Part shown: piece after piece, positions 1-5,882 of the stretch
Layout: each line of letters starts with the position of its first letter
How positions within the stretch are numbered: position 1 is the stretch's first letter
Origin: Bdellovibrionales bacterium
GTDB taxonomy: Bacteria; Bdellovibrionota; Bdellovibrionia; Bdellovibrionales; JAMPXM01
DNA: 6,053 bases
Assembly: GCA_005792225.1 (NCBI GenBank)
Contig: SXSP01000024.1
Coordinates: 1 to 6,053, forward strand
Reading direction: 5' to 3'
Position numbers and translations under genes: made by a program
Notes under the pieces: generated by a model
What the model saw: the letters and a program-made list of their open reading frames with translations, nothing else
Databases searched by the model: none
Told to the model about the DNA's origin: nothing

Positions 1-835
1 CTACCTCAATGATGACATCTTTGTGCCCAAGAGCGGGCCGCATGAGTGAAACGACGCGATCAACGGGATCCGCGAGATTAAAGTGTTTCGATTCCAACGG
101 TAGCTGGCCCGCCTCAAGACGCGAGTACTCTAAAATGTCATTGATGATTCCAAGTAAACTCCGGCCTCCCTTCATGAGAACGGTGAGAAGCTCGCGCTGT
201 TCAGACGTGAGCTGGGTCTCCCAGAGGACTTCCGCCATTCCGATCACCGCGTTCATCGGCGTGCGCAGCTCATGACTCATGTTCGAGAGAAAATCAGATT
301 TCGCCTTCAAGGCTCTGTGCGAAAACTCGCGGGCTTCAATCAACTCGCGGCGAGTCCTTTCAAGCTGAAGAGCGCAGTCGCCCGCATTGAGCTGAGTGTG
401 ACTTCTTTGCGCAAAAACTTCCTCGAAGTAGAAGACCGCTCCGATTTCGTCTCCCTGCGGGCTCATCACAGGTTCTCTCGTCAGGAGGATATCTCTCGTC
501 TCTCGAGAGGCGAGGTTGAGTTTCGCGGGAACCCGATTGGCGGGCTCTGCCTCGATCGCCACGCCCCACTCTTGGATGTACTCTCCCAACGGGCGGGGAT
601 GTTCGAGAAGTTGAGCGCTTTTGGCGTTGAAACGTCGAATGCACCCTTGTTTATCACAAACAAGTGCCGCCAAAGGCAGCACCTCGAGCAGATCCAATTG
701 CGAAAACTCGTTCTGATTCTTCTGACTCACAACCAATTTAGACCCCGAAAAAGTCTGAATGTCTTCTTTAGCCCAGGGCTGGTTTACCAATTTACGAAAT
801 GGTTTTGCACCCTTTGATTTTTGATTCAAAGGCAT
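1..835 (-). CDS. PAS-containing sensor histidine kinase, N-terminal 278 residues (cut by window edge)
   Basis: This leftward reading frame opens at an ATG at 835, preceded directly by an in-frame stop (TAG, GTC, ATG), so no longer start is possible. It stays open to base 1. Residues about 48-145 look like a PAS fold (LPLAALVCDKQGCIRRFN at 53-70, then FYFEE at 135-139). Residues 155-180 are charged and helical, as in a signalling linker. Residues 178-245 are a HisKA dimerisation domain, with the H-box SNMSHELRTPMN carrying the phospho-accepting His188 and the second helix ending in NDILEYSRLEAG. The ATP-binding domain lies outside the window. I see no signal peptide or membrane segment before the kinase core, so it is probably a cytoplasmic sensor. 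Any receiver domain or partner regulator would also lie off the window. Ligand and output are unknown. A PAS-carrying regulator is encoded divergently next door, and the two may share a control region. Confidence 0.92.
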   Translation of the reverse strand, partial: MPLNQKSKGAKPFRKLVNQPWAKEDIQTFSGSKLVVSQKNQNEFSQLDLLEVLPLAALVCDKQGCIRRFNAKSAQLLEHPRPLGEYIQEWGVAIEAEPANRVPAKLNLASRETRDILLTREPVMSPQGDEIGAVFYFEEVFAQRSHTQLNAGDCALQLERTRRELIEAREFSHRALKAKSDFLSNMSHELRTPMNAVIGMAEVLWETQLTSEQRELLTVLMKGGRSLLGIINDILEYSRLEAGQLPLESKHFNLADPVDRVVSLMRPALGHKDVIIEV

Positions 836-850
836 GACCTAATTTTGCGC

Positions 851-872
851 TTGAAATATCTAGAATCCTCAA
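851..872. promoter_or_regulatory. Imperfect 22-bp dyad in the divergent promoter region (possible operator)
   Basis: TTGA (851-854) and TCAA (869-872) are symmetric about a central TCTAGA (859-864). The pattern is TTGA-N4-TCTAGA-N4-TCAA, in which 14 of 22 bases obey the symmetry. It sits between the divergent kinase and helix-turn-helix/PAS genes and covers the predicted -10 box of the kinase. Position and symmetry suit a dimeric repressor such as the neighbouring regulator, but that link is inference. An AT-rich spacer can produce such a pattern by chance. Confidence 0.25.
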
Positions 873-882
873 CGTATGCCAA
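855..882 (-). promoter_or_regulatory. Possible sigma-70-type promoter for the histidine kinase gene
   Basis: Read leftward, TTGGCA (882-877, five of six bases match the -35 consensus) is followed after 16 bases by GATATT (860-855, four of six match the -10 consensus). The -10 box lies 19 bases before the kinase ATG at 835, so the leader would be short, about 12 bases. This is a consensus match by eye in a lineage whose promoters are not well defined, so it is tentative. It overlaps a TTGA/TCAA dyad at 851-872. Confidence 0.35.
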
Positions 883-959
883 AGCGCGGCCGCAAAGGAA
901 TCTGATCCCAATCGAAAATTGAAAATAGGTTCAACAACTCGTGATGTAAGATCTCGCGC

Positions 960-1706
960 ATGACTTCTTCTTCGTTCCACATCCAGTGTTTGAAACGTGA
1001 GTTGGACGTGCGCAAGCTCCGCAATCCCCGATACTCCCTCAGAGCTTTCGCACGAGCTTTGAACGTTCATCCCTCCGCACTGAGTCGCATGCTTCGCGGC
1101 TCACAGCCGCTGAGCCTGAAGTCGGCTTCCGAATTTCTACGTAAGATCCCCCTCGCTCCGGAGGACCGAATTCAGTTTGCGGCCTCGGTCGCGAACGAAC
1201 TCTTTCTCGAAACCCGCAATCAAGTGAGGCGTTTTTTTGAGGAGGAGTCTAATAACTCTCATTTTTGGTCACTGCTTCAACCCATGACTTCCGAGAGTCA
1301 CGCGCCCGCACTTGACCAAAATCTTTACCGCGAAATCGCAGAATTCATGCCCCAGCCGACTTGGGTGGCCACTCACGAGGGCCGCATCGTCCTCGTGAAC
1401 CGGGCCCTGTCCCAACAGACTGGTGCTCTGATCGACGCTCACTCGTCCGATCGACTCACGGCGCAGACCTTCCTCCACCCTGAGGATGGAGCGATCTTTC
1501 AGTGGGAATGGGAAATTGCGAAAAGGTCGACGAAGCCTTTCCAGTTGAAATGTCGCCTGAAGGACTTAAACGATCAATATCACGCCTACATGATTCGCAC
1601 GATGCCGTTGAAGGATGAACACGGCCAAGTCATCGGTTGGTTGAGCACGGCGTATGAGTTATCCGCTAGCGGCGTCCTTCAAGACAAACTTCCGACGACC
1701 AAGTAG
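960..1706 (+). CDS. TIGR02147-type helix-turn-helix protein with a C-terminal PAS domain
   Basis: The 248-residue protein has two recognisable parts. Residues about 8-85 match the N-terminal head of TIGR02147 family proteins: NPRYSLRAFARAL at 22-34, HPSALSRMLRG at 37-47 as the probable recognition helix region, then a helical segment with the PEDRIQF motif. Residues about 123-236 resemble a PAS domain of the PAS_3 type: FMPQPTWV at 129-136, FLHPEDG at 171-177, a basic strand around 195-202, YHAYMIRTMPLKDEHG at 207-222, and GWLSTAYEL to close. Known full-length family members, as I recall, carry instead a longer helical C-terminal domain of about 170 residues (DUF4423). This looks like a soluble DNA-binding regulator whose effector domain has been replaced by a PAS sensor. 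DNA binding is inferred, not shown. No good Shine-Dalgarno precedes the ATG, and the in-frame stop at 942-944 rules out a much longer start. It converges on the methyltransferase gene 31 bp away. Confidence 0.85.
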   Translation: MTSSSFHIQCLKRELDVRKLRNPRYSLRAFARALNVHPSALSRMLRGSQPLSLKSASEFLRKIPLAPEDRIQFAASVANELFLETRNQVRRFFEEESNNSHFWSLLQPMTSESHAPALDQNLYREIAEFMPQPTWVATHEGRIVLVNRALSQQTGALIDAHSSDRLTAQTFLHPEDGAIFQWEWEIAKRSTKPFQLKCRLKDLNDQYHAYMIRTMPLKDEHGQVIGWLSTAYELSASGVLQDKLPTTK

Positions 1707-1737
1707 CTCGGAACAACTCCGTGGACGTGTTTCACCC

Positions 1738-2415
1738 TCACCCGATTCTGAGTGTTACCTCGTGGCCCGTTTGTCGACCGTGGCTTTCGGTGAGAAGGGC
1801 CGACGAAAGATAGCCGTGAGAAGGCGTTCGAAGGTACTCGAGAAAAGAGGCGAGATCCGGCTGATCCGTGTTATCGCTCACGATCAGCGTGCCCGCTCGA
1901 AGCCGCGGCTCGATGAGTTTTAAAACATCTAGATACAAATTCTTAGGTCCATCTAAGAACAAGAAATCCACCGTCTGCGGGAGTGATTCCTTCAAGGTTT
2001 GAAGTGCATCACCCACGCGAAATTCAACAAATGATTCCAACTCCGCATCACTCAAGTTCTTTCGTGCGCGCTCGGCTTTCTCGGGAACAAACTCTGTGGT
2101 GATGAGCTTCCCGCTGCCCTCGTCTTTTAGCGCTGACGCCAAATAGATCGTCGAGATCCCGAATGACGTTCCGAACTCAACGATCGTCTTTGCTCTGAGC
2201 GCTCTCGCCATCGAATAAAGCAAATTTCCAAATTGGGGGTCGACGGGCAAATACGCTTCCCGCATCGCCTGATAATACTCTTGGGTTCCCTGCTTGAGAC
2301 CTTGCCGACTGACAGTTTCAAAGACCCGAGGATCATTGGCTCGGGCGTCATTGTGCAGTTGATTCAAAACTTGCCTGACGACTGGCATGAGGATCGATGT
2401 TTTCACTTTCACCAT
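1738..2415 (-). CDS. SAM-dependent O-methyltransferase (class I, Methyltransf_24/O-MT-like)
   Basis: With the ATG at 2415 the protein has 225 residues. A helical N-terminal region with VDPQFGNLLYSMAR (58-71) leads into the Rossmann fold. Motif I is VEFGTSFGIST (79-89, the SAM-binding glycine loop). ITTEF (105-109) carries the acidic residue that normally holds the ribose hydroxyls. GDALQTL (135-141) and LFLDGPKNLY (152-161) supply the aspartates expected around the metal/SAM site, and VSDN (179-182) follows. The tail TPSHGYLSSAL...HEVTLRIG matches the usual end of bacterial O-methyltransferases of this type, so the gene is complete. It should transfer a methyl group from SAM to an unknown small-molecule hydroxyl in the cytoplasm. 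The start is uncertain. A GTG at 2460 adds 15 poorly structured residues with no ribosome binding site. The ATG at 2415 has GGGAG directly against it, too close to be ideal, and the GTG at 2412 is better spaced. It appears to be a single-gene unit. Confidence 0.87.
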   Translation of the reverse strand: MVKVKTSILMPVVRQVLNQLHNDARANDPRVFETVSRQGLKQGTQEYYQAMREAYLPVDPQFGNLLYSMARALRAKTIVEFGTSFGISTIYLASALKDEGSGKLITTEFVPEKAERARKNLSDAELESFVEFRVGDALQTLKESLPQTVDFLFLDGPKNLYLDVLKLIEPRLRAGTLIVSDNTDQPDLASFLEYLRTPSHGYLSSALLTESHGRQTGHEVTLRIG

Positions 2416-2523
2416 CTCCCAACAGTTCGAAGCGCGATTGGAAGCTCCCAGATGGCACACGTTTGATCTGACGGAGGTAACAGGCTCATCTCGAAGCTAG
2501 CCGACTTCACATCCGAGGACCTC

Positions 2524-2538
2524 AAACATAGTATGTTT
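2524..2538. repeat. Perfect 15-bp palindrome AAACATA-G-TATGTTT (possible operator)
   Basis: Seven-base arms AAACATA (2524-2530) and TATGTTT (2532-2538) are exact reverse complements around a single G. The site lies about 110 bp upstream of the methyltransferase start and 170 bp upstream of the short helix-turn-helix gene, in the spacer between these divergent genes. The one-base centre makes it a poor RNA hairpin, so protein binding is the more natural reading. No binding protein is identified. Confidence 0.45.
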
Positions 2539-2550
2539 AGCGAATTCGCT
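2539..2550. repeat. Perfect 12-bp palindrome AGCGAATTCGCT abutting the previous one
   Basis: AGCGAA (2539-2544) is followed at once by its reverse complement TTCGCT (2545-2550). It begins at the base after the AAACATAGTATGTTT palindrome. There is no loop, so it cannot form an ordinary terminator hairpin. It may be a second operator half or a coincidence. It lies in the same regulatory spacer. Confidence 0.4.
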
Positions 2551-2560
2551 CTGGGCGCAA

Positions 2561-2585
2561 ACGTCAAGTCTTTTTCCCCTGACGT
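2561..2585. repeat. Inverted repeat ACGTCA-N13-TGACGT in the divergent spacer
   Basis: Six-base arms ACGTCA (2561-2566) and TGACGT (2580-2585) are exact reverse complements, with a pyrimidine-rich 13-base spacer that includes TTTTTCCCC. The arms' centres are 19 bp apart, close to two helical turns, as expected for two faces of a dimeric or tetrameric DNA-binding protein. The left arm also contains TTGACG on the leftward strand, which resembles a -35 box, but I find no matching -10 box. Confidence 0.25.
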
Positions 2586-2696
2586 AAATCCAAATTAAAC
2601 CGCTGCCGTTGATTTAAATTGTCATGTATTGTCGTCAGCGAACGTTTGATTCGGATCAACGAGCATTTCGCTTTTTCCTCCGGACCATTATTGGTG

Positions 2697-2704
2697 AGAG
2701 AGGA
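2697..2704 (+). promoter_or_regulatory. Ribosome binding site AGAGAGGA of the short helix-turn-helix gene
   Basis: A purine run AGAGAGGA ends four bases before the ATG at 2709. It decides the start. The reading frame is open further upstream to a TTG at 2619, but that start has no Shine-Dalgarno, and the 30 extra residues lie outside the conserved head. Confidence 0.7.
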
Positions 2705-2708
2705 AAAA

Positions 2709-3041
2709 ATGAGCCCCACACAACCGCGTTATTACGTCACTTTTTTACGAAGCGAACTTCAACGACGGGCTCAGAAGAATCCCCGTTACTCTCTTCCTGC
2801 GTTCGCGCATGCCATCGATCTGCATCCTTCGGCATTGAGCCGAATCATGCACAGTAAACAAGAACTCTCGATCGCCGCGTGTATAAAGATCATTCCGAAG
2901 TTCGCGATCACCGAGCAGGAGAAGCACGACTTTCTGAGCTCGGTGGTGGAAGAAAAAGTTTGCGGCATCTGCGATTTATTCGCGAGGGCCCTAGGGGTAG
3001 AAATTCGCATTCCGTTTACGGCATCCCAAAACGCGAGCTGA
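2709..3041 (+). CDS. Short TIGR02147-type helix-turn-helix protein (N-terminal head only)
   Basis: The 110-residue product carries NPRYSLPAFAHAI (24-36) and HPSALSRIMHSKQELS (39-54), then a helix with EQEKHDFLSSVVEEK (70-84). These align without gaps to the same parts of the protein at 960-1706, and the two are clearly paralogous in this head. After about residue 95 little remains (VEIRIPFTASQNAS), so the usual long C-terminal domain of the family is missing. No remnant of such a domain is seen before the convergent CheW gene, which starts 8 bp past the stop. It could be a genuine one-domain DNA-binding protein or the surviving front of a decayed gene. The good ribosome binding site and intact conserved core favour a working gene. 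A regulatory role, perhaps on the palindromes upstream of itself, is inference. Confidence 0.8.
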   Translation: MSPTQPRYYVTFLRSELQRRAQKNPRYSLPAFAHAIDLHPSALSRIMHSKQELSIAACIKIIPKFAITEQEKHDFLSSVVEEKVCGICDLFARALGVEIRIPFTASQNAS

Positions 3042-3048
3042 GGTCAAA

Positions 3049-4551
3049 TCACGAAGCCGTGAAGAGGCGCTCAACTCGGCCCGTGAGTGAGGCCACATTC
3101 AAAATCATAACGCCCTGTTTTCCGGATGACGCCGAGGGAATTTCAACCGCACCCACGACATCTTCGGAGAATCGGCCGCAACTGACCTTGTACATGAATT
3201 CGGGGAGACGAATCTTTTCCGCCTCTTCGACAAGAATGATGGCCTCAACCGCGTCGACGATGAGACCGAAGCGAATTTGATCCGATTTAAAGACGAGAAT
3301 CTTCGCGGATGATCTAGCAGACACTGGTTCGCGGGCGTAAAGCTTCCTCGCATCGACTGCGGCAATGAGCTCCCCGCGCAGGTTCAACATGCCGTGAACC
3401 TCCGTCGGCAGACCTGGCGGCTCCAGGAGTGCGTCTGGGTACTCCAAGATCTCGCGCACCTCTTCGATCCCCACGGCAAACAGATTGTCCACGCTAAATG
3501 TAATGTAGGTCTTTCGCGGCGAGCTTGGCTTCTTTCCCTCATCCTTTCGGTCCGCCAAGTTATAAAGCGAGTTGTGGCCCTGAGTGATCGCGACGACTTC
3601 CTTTTGCGTAAGGATTTTCGAACTCTCGAGAAGAATCACTTCAGACTCATTTTGCCGGGTGATGCACCCGATAAACATTTCTTGACGAGGGTTACTCAAA
3701 ACAGGAAAGCGAATGAGTTCGTCAGGAAAGTAAGGAATAATGCTCGATATGGCGTCAACCAACAGCCCGAGGTAAGTCCGCTCGACCTTCATGATGATGA
3801 CTCGGCGATCGCCGAGGGTCGCGGTCACCGAACGATCGGCTTTCCGGTAGCCGAGAAGGGCTGCGAAATCAATGACGGGAACCACGACTCCGCGCAAGTC
3901 CATCGTGCCCAGGCAATAATCGATCGCGAGCGCGGAGTCATTTAAGCCCTCCACTTTCCGAATTTCCTGAATTGCATTGATCCCGAAGGCACAAACGGCG
4001 GATCCGACCTGAAATGAAATGCACTGTTGCCGCATTCCACGCTTCGCCAATTGCGATTGGCGCCCTTGCGTGAGCGTCGGATCAGAGGGCAAAGAAATAT
4101 TATGTAATTCGAAGAGCCCGTCCACGCAAAGCATCTGAATCAACCGCTTGCCATGGTCGCGCTTCAAAACGCCCCGGATGACCGTCCTCGATCGTTCGGC
4201 GAAATCATTTCGCTCATCCGCTTGCGTTTTCAGGATCTCGCCCGTGGCATCGAATCGGAGACCGATCAGGTATCCATCCTTCTCGATGATGGCGACTTTC
4301 ACCGTCTCAATCGAGGAGGCCGCAGCCAAATCAAGGATCGTTCCGAGGTCGATAACCGGAATGATCATTCCGCGAAGGTTAAAGACCCCCCTTAAATAAT
4401 CAGGCGCGAGTGGGATCTCCGTCAGCCGCTCCGGTGAATTCACGACTTCATGGATGTGGGCGATGGGGAGCGCAAACTCTGTCCCGCCCAAAAGGAATGA
4501 GCCATACGTGTCTGCCCTCGATGCCGCGGCTTTTCTACCAAGCTCATTCAT
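3049..4551 (-). CDS. cheW: Triple-domain CheW chemotaxis coupling protein
   Basis: The 500-residue protein consists of three consecutive CheW domains, where ordinary CheW is one domain of about 150-170 residues. Domain 1 spans about 15-155 with VFNLRGMIIPVIDL (56-69). Domain 2 spans about 175-320 with TMDLRGVVVPVIDF (216-229). Domain 3 spans about 347-496 with MLNLRGELIAAVDAR (388-402). Each has the expected leading strand (FLLGGTEFALPI, FQVGSAVCAFGI, FSVDNLFAVGI) followed by a helix with the E-V or E-I pair (HEVVN, QEIRK, REILE). Linkers of about 20-25 residues join them (156-174 and 321-346), the second one lysine- and serine-rich. CheW couples receptor tips to the kinase CheA in the cytoplasmic signalling array. 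Three copies in one chain could bridge several receptors or kinases, but that is inference. It is last in the mcp-cheR-cheD-cheW operon. GAAGG (4561-4557) overlaps the cheD stop and lies five bases before the ATG, indicating coupled translation. Domain 3 is the most divergent (Ala-Ala-Val-Asp in place of Pro-Val-Ile-Asp). Confidence 0.95.
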   Translation of the reverse strand: MNELGRKAAASRADTYGSFLLGGTEFALPIAHIHEVVNSPERLTEIPLAPDYLRGVFNLRGMIIPVIDLGTILDLAAASSIETVKVAIIEKDGYLIGLRFDATGEILKTQADERNDFAERSRTVIRGVLKRDHGKRLIQMLCVDGLFELHNISLPSDPTLTQGRQSQLAKRGMRQQCISFQVGSAVCAFGINAIQEIRKVEGLNDSALAIDYCLGTMDLRGVVVPVIDFAALLGYRKADRSVTATLGDRRVIIMKVERTYLGLLVDAISSIIPYFPDELIRFPVLSNPRQEMFIGCITRQNESEVILLESSKILTQKEVVAITQGHNSLYNLADRKDEGKKPSSPRKTYITFSVDNLFAVGIEEVREILEYPDALLEPPGLPTEVHGMLNLRGELIAAVDARKLYAREPVSARSSAKILVFKSDQIRFGLIVDAVEAIILVEEAEKIRLPEFMYKVSCGRFSEDVVGAVEIPSASSGKQGVMILNVASLTGRVERLFTAS

Positions 4552-4559
4552 AAGTACCT

Positions 4560-5036
4560 TCAGCCCGCCTTGAGGCGCGGAATTTTCTCAATTCGCACAT
4601 CCGTGATTCCGTCTCGGCACGACAAACTGAGTCTCCGTCCCTCGTCACCGAGGACATCCTTGTGAGTCGTCTCTAGGCCGTGTTTTTTGAGCGCACGCTC
4701 GGCCGCGTGAACGTTCATGTCCCCGATCAAACGGGATTTGGAATTCGTGATCAGATTATTCATGTTTCCGCCGCCGACGAGAACAGCCTCGATTTCGTGG
4801 CGATCAATGATGTTAATTCCCATGAGGGCAACGAGGGTCGGAATCGCCTGATCGACGAATCTTCCCTCGCCCTCACCGCTTCGTTTTTCGGCGTGGGGCA
4901 GTAAGCAATGCGCAAGACCGACCAGCCCCTGCCTCTTCCAGATCAAACCGATCCCTACACATGAGCCGAGGAGAGCCTGCAGCGTCTCACCATTTTTCGC
5001 GATTCGAATTTGGCCGATATGGACATTGATTTCCAC
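4560..5036 (-). CDS. cheD: Chemoreceptor glutamine deamidase CheD
   Basis: The 158-residue product is a normal full-length CheD. LLGSCVGIGLIW (22-33) holds the catalytic Cys26, and LAHCLLPH (41-48) holds His43, the pair that deamidates specific receptor glutamines to glutamate. VLVGGGNMNN (85-94), IGDMNVHAAERALKKHGL (104-121) and LGDEGRRLSL (129-138) are the conserved later blocks. In Thermotoga CheD a threonine six residues before the cysteine completes the triad; here that place is Gln20, followed by Ala21, with Thr18 the nearest threonine. The start is a GTG at 5036, since an in-frame stop lies just upstream (5042-5040). AGGGGTGAT (5047-5039) is a strong extended Shine-Dalgarno that overlaps the cheR stop. 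CheD should act in the cytoplasm on the receptor encoded in the same operon. Its usual partner CheC is not in the window. Confidence 0.95.
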   Translation of the reverse strand: MEINVHIGQIRIAKNGETLQALLGSCVGIGLIWKRQGLVGLAHCLLPHAEKRSGEGEGRFVDQAIPTLVALMGINIIDRHEIEAVLVGGGNMNNLITNSKSRLIGDMNVHAAERALKKHGLETTHKDVLGDEGRRLSLSCRDGITDVRIEKIPRLKAG

Positions 5037-5038
5037 CC

Positions 5039-5047
5039 ATCACCCCT
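5039..5047 (-). promoter_or_regulatory. Ribosome binding site AGGGGTGAT of cheD, overlapping the cheR stop
   Basis: Read leftward, TAG of cheR (5048-5046) runs straight into GGGTGAT. Together AGGGGTGAT closely matches the extended anti-Shine-Dalgarno complement and leaves six bases between GGGG and the GTG start at 5036. This supports the GTG start and suggests that cheD translation depends on ribosomes finishing cheR. Confidence 0.7.
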
Positions 5048-5876
5048 AGGCCGCGCTCTTGGCGTAAATGAGTGTCGCGATCGACTTAAAATCAGTTTCG
5101 ATGGAGGCGAGAGACTCGGACTCTCCGATGATCAAGACTCCTTCGCTCGTCAATCGAGGCTCAAGCTTCTCGATGGCCTTTTTCTGGTCTTCCGGAGTGA
5201 AATAGATCAAGACGTTTCGGAGCAGGATGAGATCGAACTTTTCCGTCGTGGGGAGGGCCATGAACAAATTATGTCGCACAAACTTCAGACGCGTTTTGAT
5301 CTCCGGGCGAACGACGACGCCGCCCCTCTCAGCCCGCGTGTATTTAAGAAAATACTCGGGCCGGTTTTTCTTTAGATCCTCAACGCGTTTTACCTCAAAA
5401 AATCCTGCTTGGCAGGCCGTTACCATCTCCTGCGAAATATCCGTTCCGAGAATCGAATAGGAGAAGGAAGGATGCAATTCGCGAAACGCCTGACACAGAA
5501 AACCGAGCGAGTGCGCTTCTTCGCCTGACGACGCCGCCGCCGACCAAATGTTGAGCGGCCTTTGATCCCGATGCCGCCCGAACCACTCCGGGATGAACAC
5601 CTTTTCGATATAGTCCCAGACGCGAGGAGTTCTGAAGAAGCTCGTCTCGTTCGTCGTGACGAGATCGATAAAAGCCTGCTTTTCGGAGTGGTTCGTCTTT
5701 AAATGTAAAACGTAGTCTTCGTAAGAAGGAAGCGCCAGGGCCAAAACACGCTTGCGCAATCGGCCCTGCACGAGGGATTTCCGATTCGAAGCGATGGTGA
5801 TGCCCGTCATCTCGTGGATGAGGGCACGCAGCTCCTGAAAGCAAGAATCGCTGAGTTCGTCATGATTCATTTTCAT
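5046..5876 (-). CDS. cheR: Chemotaxis protein methyltransferase CheR
   Basis: The 276-residue product matches CheR over its whole length. Residues about 10-65 form the helical N-terminal domain (GITIASNRKSLVQGRLRKRV, 25-44) that helps dock on receptors. The SAM-dependent methyltransferase domain follows: TTNETSFFRTP (74-84), the SAM loop NIWSAAASSGEEAHSLGF (109-126), ILGTDIS (142-148) with the acidic SAM contact, and DLILLRNVLIYF (215-226), then GESES (251-255). The enzyme methylates glutamates on receptor signalling helices to adapt the response. Two usually conserved cysteines are replaced (SAACS by SAAAS, and CRNVLIYF by LRNVLIYF), which should be tolerated because they are not catalytic. 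Two ATGs, at 5876 and 5870, are possible starts. Neither has a strong Shine-Dalgarno, and a weak GTGAG overlaps the receptor stop six bases before the first. It is the second gene of the visible operon. Confidence 0.95.
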   Translation of the reverse strand: MKMNHDELSDSCFQELRALIHEMTGITIASNRKSLVQGRLRKRVLALALPSYEDYVLHLKTNHSEKQAFIDLVTTNETSFFRTPRVWDYIEKVFIPEWFGRHRDQRPLNIWSAAASSGEEAHSLGFLCQAFRELHPSFSYSILGTDISQEMVTACQAGFFEVKRVEDLKKNRPEYFLKYTRAERGGVVVRPEIKTRLKFVRHNLFMALPTTEKFDLILLRNVLIYFTPEDQKKAIEKLEPRLTSEGVLIIGESESLASIETDFKSIATLIYAKSAA

Positions 5877-5882
5877 GACGGC

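Noticed and set aside
272..817. A 181-residue rightward open frame opposite the histidine kinase
   Set aside because: It lies wholly antisense to a kinase with clear PAS and H-box motifs, and its product shows no recognisable domain. It is a shadow frame.
1707..1737. A terminator between the convergent helix-turn-helix/PAS and methyltransferase genes
   Set aside because: Only a four-pair CGGA/TCCG stem is present, with no T-run.
2609..2637. A promoter for the short helix-turn-helix gene from TTGATT (2609) or TTGTCA (2619)
   Set aside because: Neither has a -10-like hexamer at 16-18 bases, so no promoter is called.
2619..2708. A longer N-terminus for the short helix-turn-helix gene from the TTG at 2619
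   Set aside because: The start lacks a Shine-Dalgarno and the extra residues are not part of the conserved head. The ATG at 2709 has AGAGAGGA in front of it.
3042..3066. TCACG-AAGC-CGTGA hairpin (3049-3062) between the convergent short regulator and the CheW gene, as a shared terminator
   Set aside because: The stem is only five base pairs, includes the CheW stop codon, and has no run of U on either strand.
3394..3945. A 183-residue rightward open frame inside the CheW gene
   Set aside because: It is antisense to well-conserved CheW domains 2 and 3, with no domain and no ribosome binding site of note.
5395..5844. A 149-residue leftward frame overlapping cheR
   Set aside because: It shares the strand with cheR in another frame. 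cheR is conserved over its whole length, so this is an out-of-frame shadow.
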